Positions 43,016 to 52,335 of a stretch of DNA of 56,547 bases are shown here, piece after piece; the stretch's first letter is position 1; each line of letters opens with the position of its first letter. A program made the position numbers and the translations under genes. The DNA is from Magnetococcales bacterium (GTDB lineage Bacteria > Pseudomonadota > Magnetococcia > Magnetococcales > JADFYX01): NCBI GenBank assembly GCA_015231305.1, contig JADGBW010000003.1, positions 18,164 through 74,710 on the forward strand. Reading direction: 5' to 3'. The notes beneath the pieces were generated by a model. It was given only the letters and a program-made list of their open reading frames with translations. It did no database searches and was not told where the DNA came from.

Positions 43016-43894
43016 TTAATTATAGGGTTTTTGGTAAATAGTAGGGGCCACTTGCTTTACAGGAACATCAATACCGTTTAGGGTCTCAGCATGACCTATA
43101 AAAAAATAGCCACCTGGTTGTAGGTTGTTGCATAGCTTATTTACAATATTTTCTGAAGTTACTCTATCAAAATATATTAAACAATTACGGCAAAATATAA
43201 TGTCATATATGTTAGCAATATTGTAGTTAGCATCCATAAAATTTAGATGATGAAATGTTACCATTGAGCGTATTTTTGGTCCTATGCGAACTGTCGGTTT
43301 CTCCTTGTTTTTACTTTTCAACATGTACTCTTTTTTAATGCTTAGAGGTACTCCATCAACCTTGCTTTTTTCATATACAGCCTCATATCCTTTTTTAAGT
43401 GCTTTTGTAGAGAGATCAGAGCCAAGAATTTTAACTTGGTAGTTTGGAATTGTTCGTGACTTGGCAAACTCCATTGCTACAATAGCTAAAGTGTAGGGTT
43501 CTTCACCAGAAGAGCAAGGCGCGCTCCATATTTGCAGTGGTCGCTTTGAGCCAGCACCATATTTTTCCATTAGGGCAGGAAGTGCCGTAGCTGTTAAAAA
43601 ATCAAAATGGGCTGGTTCACGAAAAAAATCTGTCTTATTTGTTGTTACTAGGTCTAAAAAATTAACTATCTCTTCACCGGAATGTTTGGGGTTTAATATC
43701 CAATCAACATAATCAGAAAAAGATGACATTTTTAATGTGCGTAATCTTTTTTGAAGACGAGCTGTGAGAAGAGAGTGTTTTGAGTCTGGCATGAGGATGC
43801 CTACTTGCTCTTGGATAAAGCTTGCCAGTCTCTTAAAATCTTTTTTTGATAATCCATTAGCACTTGGTAAATACATTATTTTTTCTTTTATCAT
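43016..43894 (-). CDS. cheR: CheR, chemoreceptor methyltransferase (copy 2)
   Basis: A 292-residue paralogue of the CheR at 39854, with the same order of motifs: helical N-domain, DLVTTNKTDFFREPAHF, WSAPCSSGEEPYTL, GSDLSTKAL and YDIIFCRNCLIYFD. Two methyltransferases next to one MCP suggests they serve different receptors elsewhere. Two possible starts, 43894 or the ATG at 43876; the second has a weak A/G-rich site. It is convergent with the small methyltransferase gene. Confidence 0.94.
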   Translation of the reverse strand: MIKEKIMYLPSANGLSKKDFKRLASFIQEQVGILMPDSKHSLLTARLQKRLRTLKMSSFSDYVDWILNPKHSGEEIVNFLDLVTTNKTDFFREPAHFDFLTATALPALMEKYGAGSKRPLQIWSAPCSSGEEPYTLAIVAMEFAKSRTIPNYQVKILGSDLSTKALKKGYEAVYEKSKVDGVPLSIKKEYMLKSKNKEKPTVRIGPKIRSMVTFHHLNFMDANYNIANIYDIIFCRNCLIYFDRVTSENIVNKLCNNLQPGGYFFIGHAETLNGIDVPVKQVAPTIYQKPYN

Positions 43895-43975
43895 CAGTGT
43901 GCAACAAACTTAATTATTTCTACTCAATTAACTCTAAGGATTATACCATTATATAGATATTTAAAATCACAAATA

Positions 43976-44113
43976 GACACACTATAACCAACATGACATC
44001 ATTCTCGCGTATGCGGGAACCCAGAGAGTTCTACGATGCTGCCCTAGATTCCCGCATACGCATGAATGACGATGGATTCTTATAGAGTACAGTTTTTTAA
44101 GTGAAGCCAATAT
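43976..44113. repeat. composite palindromic repeat, copy C module 1
   Basis: Arms 43999-44019 (TCATTCTCGCGTATGCGGGAA) and 44048-44069 pair imperfectly around TGCTGCCCTAGA. The right end GTACAGTTTTTTAAGTGAAGCCA is shared with copy A. It lies upstream of the second cheR. Confidence 0.75.
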
Positions 44114-44140
44114 ACTCACCAACAACCACTAAGTATATTA

Positions 44141-44305
44141 TCCTAGAAACTGCAGTCGTAAGCACGCACCTAGCGCAACCTATTGATTTACCTAGCATAA
44201 CAGGTGAAAGTCTTGTTACCAATAGGTGACCGGGATTTCCCCTGATACACCAGATAAATAAATAGATTACAATATGTACGCACTTCCAACTGCCGTTTTT
44301 TAAGA
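44141..44305. repeat. 165-bp nested-stem element, copy 2 (MITE-like)
   Basis: Second copy of 30718-30881, about 90 percent identical over its whole length, including imperfect terminal inverted repeats (TCCTAGAAACTGCAGT left, AACTGCCGTTTTTTAAGA right). The outer and inner stems are kept with one mismatch each. It ends 18 bases past the stop of the hybrid kinase gene. Confidence 0.85.
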
Positions 44306-44323
44306 TAATTTACACTATTGCTA

Positions 44324-47300
44324 TCATAAACAAACTTCCTCAACTTTTTTGCCCAGTATTTTAGCTATTTTAATAAGAGCATTTTTTGCATTTGTGAAGT
44401 CAATATTCTGAATATGTTCTTCAAGCTTTTCTAGCTCCTTTTGTCCTTCATTATCCATATCAATTAGCAAAGGTTTTAACCTTGAAAAAGTTTCAATAGC
44501 ATCAAATGAAAGTCCTTTTATGTGTATTGATAACTCTTTTACCACAGGAATAATTTTGTCTAATTCAATATTTTCAGGGTCTCTTGTATGTTGTGGCTGC
44601 TTATTTAGTTTACAATCTCTATTTTCAATTTGTTTTAAAGCCTCTATAGATTTTGTAACTTCTGCTAATGCGTCTTCAAACTCATTTAGAGCTGCTTCTA
44701 ACTCATCTAAAGCAGTTGCCCTTACATTGGAGGGTTTTTTCAGTAGCTCTTCAAAAGATAATACGGCATTAAATAGTCGTTTTGCAGATATGTTACCAGC
44801 CATTCCTTTTACTGTATGGGTAATACGTAAAGCGGTTTTTAAGTCATCTTTTCTACGTTCAAAAAGAAGAGGTCGTATTATATCTACTGATTTAGAATGA
44901 TCACGACTAAAATCTTGTAGTAATGAATAAAAAAGGCTGTAATTGCCATTGAGTCTGTCTAAGGCTTCATTTATTTCAATGCCATTAATACTTTCAGGAA
45001 TAACTCCATTTTTGTCTTCAATTATATCATTTATTTTTGGTTTAATTATTGGTTTTGGATTTTTAAGAGGCTTAATCCATTTTACTAACTCTGAATAAAG
45101 CTTTCTCTTTTCAATTGGTTTTGCAACATGTCCATTCATTCCTGCATCAAGGCATTTTTCTTTATCTCTTGTCATGGCGTGAGCAGTCATGGCGATGATT
45201 GGCAAATCATCAAATTTTTGGTTGCTACGTATCACCTTGGTGGCTTCTATGCCATCCATATTTGGCATTTGGATATCCATGAGAACCAAATCATAGTTTG
45301 ATTTGTTAACCTTGTTTACAGCCTCTAAACCATCAATAGCATAATCTACAATAAGATCAACTCTTTCTAATATCTCTTTTGCAACTTGTTGATTTATACT
45401 GTTATCTTCAACCAATAATATATGCGCACCACCAATTTTTTCGATTATCAATGTAAGATCAACTTTATCCTGTTTTACTCTAAATGTCTTAACAATATCT
45501 TTGCCAAAACAATCCATTATAGTATCAAATAAATGAGAGCAATTTACTGGTTTGCTGACGACACCATTTACACCAACAGAGGCTCCTTGTAAATACAGTT
45601 TTTCCTGTTTGTCATAAGGTGTTAGTAGGACTATTTTGGGTGTCTGTACTTTTTTGAACTTATCATTTATTTGTCGTACTGTTTCAAGTCCATTCATTAC
45701 AGGCATAAACCAGTCTAGAAGCAGAAGTTGAAATGGTCTACCATCATCAATAGCTTGCTTTATAGCAAGCAAAGCATCAGCTCCAGAACCTACCACTGAT
45801 GCTGAAAAGCTAAACATTTCTACTGTTTTTTGTAATGACTTTCTAGCAGTTTCATTATCATCTACTATCAATACACGTAAATGTTCCATCTCTTGTGGAG
45901 GGATCATATCGATCTCTTCCATGCCGAGACTTCGTTTAAATGTAGCGGTGAAATAAAATGTACTGCCTTGTCCTGGTATAGATTCAACCCAAATCTTGCC
46001 CTGCATCATTTCTACCAATTTTTTACTTATGGAAAGGCCTAATCCGGTACCACCAAATTGTCTTGTTGTAGAGCTGTCTGCTTGAGTGAAAGCCTTAAAT
46101 AATTTACTATACTTATCTTCACTCATTCCTATGCCAGTATCCCGGATTGAGAACTCTAAAGTTACCTTGTCAGCAGTATCAAGGATAGTTTTAACTTGTA
46201 GCTCAACTTCACCTTCATCAGTGAACTTTACAGCGTTGCCAATTAAGTTTAAAAGAACCTGCTCAAGACGTAGTGAATCGCCGTGTAACTCATAACGACA
46301 TTCACCTGATACACACATTATTAATTCGATGTGTTTTTTTGTAATTTGTGATCGGAACATACCCGATAAATTTTCAAAAACTTCCCTTAAATAAAAGTTT
46401 GTATTTTCTAACTCCATCTTTCCAGCTTCAATTTTGGAAAAGTCGAGAATATCATTGATGATGCGTAATAGAGACTTTGATGAGTTGGAAATTTTGAACA
46501 GATAATCTTGCATCTGTGGTGTGGATTCAATCTGTTGTGCGAGATCAGTTAGACCTATTACTGCATTCATAGGTGTGCGTATTTCATGGCTCATATTAGC
46601 AAGAAATTCACTTTTAGAACGGTTGGCAGAATCTAACTGTTGTAAAGCATTTTTAAGATCAATTGTAGACTTATCTTGGGCTAGCTTTTGTTTGTAAAGA
46701 TCTATGACCATTTGCTCAAATGAGTTTTTGAGTATTGAAATTTCATCTGTCTTTTGTTCTGTGTTTGGCTGATATTTTCTTGTGTTTAAAATGTTGTTCG
46801 CATGCTCTGAAAGTTCACCAGATGAAATACTCTTACTAGCATCAACAAGTTTTTTGATTGGTCTAGAAAAGATCTTAGCAAATAAAAAAGAAAGCAGTAC
46901 TGCTATACCAATTCCAATTAGTGTAATTAATATAATTCTATCTCTTATATTTCGAGCTGGATTAAGGGCAATTTCTTTTGAAATGTGGAGCAAAAGCAAC
47001 CAATCATTACCCATAAAATTTAAAAAACCTTCACTGCGACTTTGCAAATGTAGATCGTTAGTATGATCAGCTTCATCATACAGTTGAAGAATTTTTGAGC
47101 TATTTTGATAGTTGGAATAGAGCAAGCGATTTTCAGGGTCAAGTAGATCAATATCTAAATGTTGAGCACCATTTAACTCTGTTAGGTTAATGGATAATAT
47201 ATGATGCAGACGGGCCAAAGAGACTTGGGCTAAAACTACACCTTTTGGTTGGGAGTCTATAGAACATTTTACCAAACTTGAGAAAAATATAGCATTCTCT

Positions 47301-47752
47301 TTGGTGGAAGGGGAAAAGCCTACCCAGTGCAAGCTATCTTTTTTTAACAGTGATTCCCAAAGCATTCCGTTTAGGAGCTTGTTATCAATTTTTTTGCCAA
47401 CACCAACACTAGAACTGTCAGCAATACGGATAGCGTTTACATCAAAAATAGAAATTTTTAAAAAAATTTTACTGATATTACGGAATTTTATCAGGGAGGA
47501 GGTGATTTGGTTTATAGAAATATTTTTATTACAATACATTGAATTTGCAGCAATGTTATTGACATCGTTATGTAGCCCAAAAAGAAAACGATCAATTTTT
47601 TGCTGAAAAAATTTAGATTGCATTTTGAAATGTTTAACTGACTCAGTTTCTACAGTTTTATAAATGCTATTATAAGATAAAGTAGCAATACTAAAACCAG
47701 TTAATGTTACAAGTCCCACACACAATAATAGTAGCCGGGTAGAATATTTCAA
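44324..47752 (-). CDS. membrane hybrid histidine kinase with two receivers and Hpt
   Basis: A 1142-residue sensor kinase. TM1 about 5-29, periplasmic sensor about 30-265, TM2 about 268-292, HAMP, HisKA with SHEIRTP (His389), HATPase with DTGIGM and GGTGLGL, receiver 1 about 625-750, receiver 2 about 775-895, Hpt near 979 (HTVKG). From HisKA on it parallels the soluble hybrid kinase at 24422. Translation starts at TTG; the ribosome site AAGGAG lies in the final codons of the preceding binding-protein gene, so the two are coupled. The output regulator is not adjacent. Confidence 0.93.
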   Translation of the reverse strand: MKYSTRLLLLCVGLVTLTGFSIATLSYNSIYKTVETESVKHFKMQSKFFQQKIDRFLFGLHNDVNNIAANSMYCNKNISINQITSSLIKFRNISKIFLKISIFDVNAIRIADSSSVGVGKKIDNKLLNGMLWESLLKKDSLHWVGFSPSTKENAIFFSSLVKCSIDSQPKGVVLAQVSLARLHHILSINLTELNGAQHLDIDLLDPENRLLYSNYQNSSKILQLYDEADHTNDLHLQSRSEGFLNFMGNDWLLLLHISKEIALNPARNIRDRIILITLIGIGIAVLLSFLFAKIFSRPIKKLVDASKSISSGELSEHANNILNTRKYQPNTEQKTDEISILKNSFEQMVIDLYKQKLAQDKSTIDLKNALQQLDSANRSKSEFLANMSHEIRTPMNAVIGLTDLAQQIESTPQMQDYLFKISNSSKSLLRIINDILDFSKIEAGKMELENTNFYLREVFENLSGMFRSQITKKHIELIMCVSGECRYELHGDSLRLEQVLLNLIGNAVKFTDEGEVELQVKTILDTADKVTLEFSIRDTGIGMSEDKYSKLFKAFTQADSSTTRQFGGTGLGLSISKKLVEMMQGKIWVESIPGQGSTFYFTATFKRSLGMEEIDMIPPQEMEHLRVLIVDDNETARKSLQKTVEMFSFSASVVGSGADALLAIKQAIDDGRPFQLLLLDWFMPVMNGLETVRQINDKFKKVQTPKIVLLTPYDKQEKLYLQGASVGVNGVVSKPVNCSHLFDTIMDCFGKDIVKTFRVKQDKVDLTLIIEKIGGAHILLVEDNSINQQVAKEILERVDLIVDYAIDGLEAVNKVNKSNYDLVLMDIQMPNMDGIEATKVIRSNQKFDDLPIIAMTAHAMTRDKEKCLDAGMNGHVAKPIEKRKLYSELVKWIKPLKNPKPIIKPKINDIIEDKNGVIPESINGIEINEALDRLNGNYSLFYSLLQDFSRDHSKSVDIIRPLLFERRKDDLKTALRITHTVKGMAGNISAKRLFNAVLSFEELLKKPSNVRATALDELEAALNEFEDALAEVTKSIEALKQIENRDCKLNKQPQHTRDPENIELDKIIPVVKELSIHIKGLSFDAIETFSRLKPLLIDMDNEGQKELEKLEEHIQNIDFTNAKNALIKIAKILGKKVEEVCL

Positions 47753-47758
47753 ACCTAT

Positions 47759-48772
47759 CTACTCCTTTTTTAATCTGTGCACAAAACTGGGATCAATCAA
47801 TTGTTCAAGGTTAGGTATAGTTATCACCTGTCCTCGGCTTAATAAAAACTGTAAAAAATAATCTCCAGATCCATATAAAGAGCTAGAAGAACTTGAACGA
47901 CTCATAGCAATAGAATTTCCATCAACTCCTGGATGTATAACTCCTGATATTCCATTTGCCATCTCTTCAATAGATATTCCAGAAGCTTCGGACATAATAG
48001 ATATAGCTTCATCTCTATTGGATTTTAGAAAAACCAATGCTTCTTCTAGTGATTTTACTATAGCTTGTATTTCATCTGGGCGTTCTTTGACTATTTGACC
48101 ATGGAAAGCAAGGACATCGGTAATGCTGCCAGGTATATCCCCTGCTGTTGAAAGAAGTTTATAGCCTTTGGCTACACCTTTAGAGAGTTCCGGCTCCCAT
48201 GCATAGCCAGCATCAATTTTTCCATCTTTAATTGCTGTTAAGACATTGTTTACCGCAACAACTTCAAAACTGGTATTGCTTTCATTAAGGCCAACAGCAC
48301 TTAAAGCCTTGAGTACGTACACGTGAGATGCATTATTAAATCCATCAAAACTTACTACGCTACCCTCAAGGTCTGCCAAAGATGTAAACTCGCTTTTTCC
48401 AATAATACCATCACCGGTATTAGAATAATCCAAAACATAAACTACTTTAGAATCAACTCCATTTACGAACATATCAATGACATTATTATATATTACAAAA
48501 ATACCGTCTAATTGTTTGTTTTTATACAACTCATAATATTCGGTTGCTGGTTTTTGAATTATCTCTACCTGAACCCCATTTTTTTTAAATATATCTTTTT
48601 TTTCAGCGATATATATATAGGCAAAGCCGGGGAAGTCGTTCAACGCTATGCGAATTGGGGGGTGAACTATTTTTTGATGCTGATTATTTTCCTGTTTGTT
48701 CATTAACTGAAAAAACACCCCTGCAACTACAATTATAAGAATGCTAACGATATATTTGTTTTTTTTGTTCAT
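47759..48772 (-). CDS. orphan NMT1/SsuA-type substrate-binding protein
   Basis: A 337-residue extracytoplasmic solute-binding protein with an N-terminal hydrophobic segment (7-25) that lacks a clear cleavage site, so it is likely membrane-anchored. The fold signature is IALNDFPGFAYIYIAEKKDIFKKNG, then DGIFVIYNN and AGYAWEPELSKG, as in the NMT1/THI5/SsuA family that binds pyrimidine precursors, sulfonates, nitrate or taurine-like ligands. A run of seven serines lies near residue 295. No permease or ATPase gene is nearby; it is followed after 6 bases by the hybrid kinase gene, so it more likely presents a ligand to that sensor. Confidence 0.85.
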   Translation of the reverse strand: MNKKNKYIVSILIIVVAGVFFQLMNKQENNQHQKIVHPPIRIALNDFPGFAYIYIAEKKDIFKKNGVQVEIIQKPATEYYELYKNKQLDGIFVIYNNVIDMFVNGVDSKVVYVLDYSNTGDGIIGKSEFTSLADLEGSVVSFDGFNNASHVYVLKALSAVGLNESNTSFEVVAVNNVLTAIKDGKIDAGYAWEPELSKGVAKGYKLLSTAGDIPGSITDVLAFHGQIVKERPDEIQAIVKSLEEALVFLKSNRDEAISIMSEASGISIEEMANGISGVIHPGVDGNSIAMSRSSSSSSLYGSGDYFLQFLLSRGQVITIPNLEQLIDPSFVHRLKKE

Positions 48773-49096
48773 TATTAGTTCCTTATATCATCATTTATAG
48801 GATTCTATAGTTGAAATGGCAGTTGCATTATTTTTAACAAGTTTTTATTAAATAGTATGAGTTATAACATGTATTTACTGTTATCATAACAAAAAAATCG
48901 ACGTGAGACTTTACAAATATTAGCTCACAACGTTTCATCTAATAGTTGATTGAGGTGATTTTCTTTTTTTGGTTTGGATGTTATAAACTGAGTTTACGGC
49001 TATATATATTAATTTGGTAGTTATGGTTGTAGTTGATTAATATTTTGTTATATTGATCATACATGAAAAATTATTCTTGTTTATAGGGCTATACAG
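48773..49096. other. non-coding divergent region
   Basis: A 324-base AT-rich gap between two divergent genes. It holds a weak inverted repeat, GTGAG at 48903-48907 with CTCAC at 48924-48928, 16 bases apart. No gene or clear promoter pair is seen. Confidence 0.45.
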
Positions 49097-50164
49097 TTGA
49101 TAACAAACCCCATAAGAGTTTTATTCGATATCGTACACCCTGCCCATGTGCATTTTTATAAGCATATGATTGTTGCCTTAGAAAAAAAAGGGGTTCAGAC
49201 AAGCATTGTTGCAAGAGAAAAAGATGTCACTTTGGCACTGTTGAAAGCTTATGACCTGCCGTTTGTTTCTGTTGGAAAGTCTGAGAAAAAAAATATTTTT
49301 AATCAAGGTAAAGAGCTTTTCTTAAGGGACTTGAGTATATGGAAACTGGCAAGAGAATTTCGTCCTGATGTAATTTGCACAAGAAGCCCTGCTGGAGCAC
49401 ATGTAGCTCGACTATGTGGAGCTGTTGGTATTTTTGATACTGATGATGGCCCTGCTGCTGGGATACATTATCATGCAGCAGCACCGTTTGCTCATATTAT
49501 AACAACCCCTGCATGTATCAGCGAAACGTATGGAAAAAAACATACAAAATATCCTGGATACAAGCAGTCAGCATATCTGCATCCTGACCACTTTACCCCT
49601 GACCCACAAATAAAAAAAATATTGAGAGTAGGGGACGGTGAGCCATATTTTTTGGTTAGATTTGTAGATATGGTTGCAAGTCACGACCATGGTGAAACTG
49701 GGTTGTCTTTGGATGCTAGAGACAAGTTGATTAATAAATTAAAAAACCACGGCAGGGTGTTTGTAACTACTGAGGGTGCTATCCCTTCTATGTGGAAAGA
49801 CTTACAGATAAAAATACCTCCTCACCTTATGCACGATGCCCTAGCTTTTGCTAAAATTCAAATTGGTGATAGCCAAACCATGGCTGCTGAATCTGCCTTT
49901 GTGGGTACACCTAGTTTACGAGTTTCTACTTTTAAAGGTCGCCTTAAATATTTAGAAGAGTTAGAACATCGTTATCATCTTACAAGTTCTTTTTTACCCA
50001 CACAGACAGATGATTTTTTTGCTAAACTTGATAGTTGGCTTAATGATGATGCAGCACTTAAAAAGGTTGCTGCTGGTTATAAGCAGCTTATTTACGATAC
50101 AAAAAATATAGCAACATGGTATGTTGATTTTATAATTGCGATGGCAGAAAAAAACCGTTCATAA
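49097..50164 (+). CDS. DUF354 family GT-B-like protein
   Basis: A 355-residue soluble protein of the DUF354 family, related to GT-B glycosyltransferases and epimerases of the UDP-GlcNAc type. The N-terminal VLFDIVHPAHVHFYKHM and the C-terminal IGDSQTMAAESAFVGTPSLR are the family hallmarks. These genes usually lie in surface-polysaccharide loci; here the gene is convergent with asnB in such a block. Translation begins at TTG, 8 bases after AGGG; no upstream ATG or GTG keeps the family N-terminus. Confidence 0.85.
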   Translation: MITNPIRVLFDIVHPAHVHFYKHMIVALEKKGVQTSIVAREKDVTLALLKAYDLPFVSVGKSEKKNIFNQGKELFLRDLSIWKLAREFRPDVICTRSPAGAHVARLCGAVGIFDTDDGPAAGIHYHAAAPFAHIITTPACISETYGKKHTKYPGYKQSAYLHPDHFTPDPQIKKILRVGDGEPYFLVRFVDMVASHDHGETGLSLDARDKLINKLKNHGRVFVTTEGAIPSMWKDLQIKIPPHLMHDALAFAKIQIGDSQTMAAESAFVGTPSLRVSTFKGRLKYLEELEHRYHLTSSFLPTQTDDFFAKLDSWLNDDAALKKVAAGYKQLIYDTKNIATWYVDFIIAMAEKNRS

Positions 50165-50253
50165 CCATTGCACAGAAAATGATGAAATAATTGTAGTAAA
50201 AAGTGTGTGGTTTATCTTTTAAAATACTATAATATTTTTTGTATCTTTTGCTT

Positions 50254-52185
50254 TTATTTAGAAAACTGAACCCCGTACATTTCTGCCCAACGTATTACAT
50301 TTACCCAACGCCATACTTGTCTTGTAAAAGGTTGTTTTTTGTTTTTTATTTGCGACCAACTTTTTTGTAATTCCCCTTGCTTAAATAGGGGGATATCATT
50401 TGTGGAGTTTGCCTGCAAAGTATCTTCCACTAAATCATTCATGTGTACCATCCAGCTATTTTCTGGTGTTGTAAACCCCACTTTATCTCTACGGTTTAAT
50501 ACTGATTGGGGTATCATTCCGCCCATGGCTTCACGAAAAACTGCTTTAGAATTTCCACCGTCATCAATAAGATACTCTTCTGGGAGGGAGAAAAGAAAAT
50601 CTACTATTTTTTTATTTAAAAATGGTACCCGGCTTTCAATGGAAAAAGCCATTGAGTTTCGGTCTTGAAAACGTAATAGTTTTGGTAAGCCTGTGGCTGT
50701 TAAAGTTTGCATAAGTTGCTCGCGCAGAGCTTCATCTGATTTACTGCTTCTAATGGACTGCATAACTACATTTTGGTTGGCAAACCATGGGCTGTTCATC
50801 CATGCTGCTTCAAGAGGTTTTCCTATTATGCGTCTTGGCAGGGTATGCAAATGTTTAGGTATAAGAAACTCACCTGTAAAATTAAATATTTGCATACCAA
50901 CACCTGGGCGTTTTTTTGCATTTAATGCAAATTTTCCAGCATCAATGTATCTTCCTTGGCGTACTAGAGATGTAACTCTTGCTCCTAGATAATAGAGATA
51001 TCCTGCCAATATTTCGTCAGCTCCTTGTCCATCGAGAACAACCTTAATACCGTGTTGGGCAATTAGTTTATAAACACGATATTGGGCATACATACTTGTG
51101 CTAAAAACAGGCTCTCCATGTAATTTAATTAGTTGGTCTATATCTTGGGCAAACTCTTCTGGTTTTGGGGTGACTTTATAATTACCAACACCAGATGCTT
51201 GCACCACATCATCAACCCATATCTCTTCATTTATTCCTGCTTCATTTGCTATAAAGCTAAACGTATTAAAGCTTGTTCCATCTCCCATTTCTTTGCGCAT
51301 AGCCATTACTATAGCAGTTGAGTCTAGCCCACCTGATAGTGCTGCTGCCACGGGAACGTCGCTGCGAATATGTAGGGATATGCTCTCTAAAAAAAGCTCT
51401 CGTAACCTCTCAACTGCATCTGGAAATGTAATACCATTAGCAGTTGATAAAGTTGGTTGCCAATACTGTTTTAAAATTAAATTTGTAGGGTCATTTAGGC
51501 TGATAGTTAATGAATGGCCGGCAGGAAGTTGGTGTATATGTGAAAAGAGGGTTTTTCCTTCACGATGATCTGATGCACCAAAGATAAAATAGTCATATAA
51601 TGCCTGAGAGTTGGCTTCTCTATTTACACCAGGATATTGCAATAAAGTTGGTATCTCAGAGGCAAAAATAAAGGTTCCGTTTAACAAGGTATAATATAGT
51701 GGTTTAATGCCAAAACCATCTCTTGCTAAAAACATGCTGTTTTTTTGTTTGTCAAAAATTGCAAAGGCAAACATGCCTTCAAAATGATTAACAGCTTCCT
51801 CACCCCAATGAGCATATGCTGCTAAAATAACTTCAGTATCAGAGGTTGAGAAAAACTTTTGCCCTTTTTTTTCAAGTACTGCTCTAATCTCTTTGAAATT
51901 ATATATTTCACCATTAAACACTATAAATAATCTATCGTTATTTCTAACCATAGGTTGCCAACCTGCTTGGGTAAGATCCAAAATTGCAAGGCGGCAATGG
52001 AGCATCATAACTTGGGGAGAAATATTATCTGCTGGTAGATGTCCTCTAGCAACCTTACCATTTGAAGCAAGTAACCAACCATGATCGTCAGGCCCACGAT
52101 GTTTCATGGACTCGATCATTTGAGCACATATATGGTCTTGAGGACCAATCTGCCTATTAGTTACTAGCCCAGCTATACCGCACAT
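50254..52185 (-). CDS. asnB: asparagine synthase (glutamine-hydrolysing), glycan-cluster type
   Basis: Two-domain amidotransferase of 643 residues. Class II glutaminase with catalytic Cys2 (MCGIAGLV), HRGPDD, HCRLAILDL and VFNGEIYNF; ATP pyrophosphatase PP-loop AALSGGLDSTA near residue 280, and the ESRVPFL segment. It forms asparagine or, in polysaccharide loci, amidates a sugar acid. The surrounding methyltransferase and glycosyltransferase genes favour the second, but this is inference. AAGGA precedes the ATG. Confidence 0.9.
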   Translation of the reverse strand: MCGIAGLVTNRQIGPQDHICAQMIESMKHRGPDDHGWLLASNGKVARGHLPADNISPQVMMLHCRLAILDLTQAGWQPMVRNNDRLFIVFNGEIYNFKEIRAVLEKKGQKFFSTSDTEVILAAYAHWGEEAVNHFEGMFAFAIFDKQKNSMFLARDGFGIKPLYYTLLNGTFIFASEIPTLLQYPGVNREANSQALYDYFIFGASDHREGKTLFSHIHQLPAGHSLTISLNDPTNLILKQYWQPTLSTANGITFPDAVERLRELFLESISLHIRSDVPVAAALSGGLDSTAIVMAMRKEMGDGTSFNTFSFIANEAGINEEIWVDDVVQASGVGNYKVTPKPEEFAQDIDQLIKLHGEPVFSTSMYAQYRVYKLIAQHGIKVVLDGQGADEILAGYLYYLGARVTSLVRQGRYIDAGKFALNAKKRPGVGMQIFNFTGEFLIPKHLHTLPRRIIGKPLEAAWMNSPWFANQNVVMQSIRSSKSDEALREQLMQTLTATGLPKLLRFQDRNSMAFSIESRVPFLNKKIVDFLFSLPEEYLIDDGGNSKAVFREAMGGMIPQSVLNRRDKVGFTTPENSWMVHMNDLVEDTLQANSTNDIPLFKQGELQKSWSQIKNKKQPFTRQVWRWVNVIRWAEMYGVQFSK

Positions 52186-52335
52186 TTCAGCGTTTTCCTT
52201 TTAAGGTTAATTAGCGTGGTATTGCTGGATGTAAAAGGCATGAGAAAATTGCTAAGACAAGGTAATAATATTAGATGGTAGGCAGAGATAGTTTTTATTT
52301 AAATTTTTCATGAGTAATACCGTATTTATAATAAA

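Noticed and set aside
48903-48928. CRP-like operator upstream of the binding-protein and DUF354 genes
   Set aside because: The arms GTGAG and CTCAC are 16 bases apart, not the spacing of a CRP site, and are short enough to be chance.
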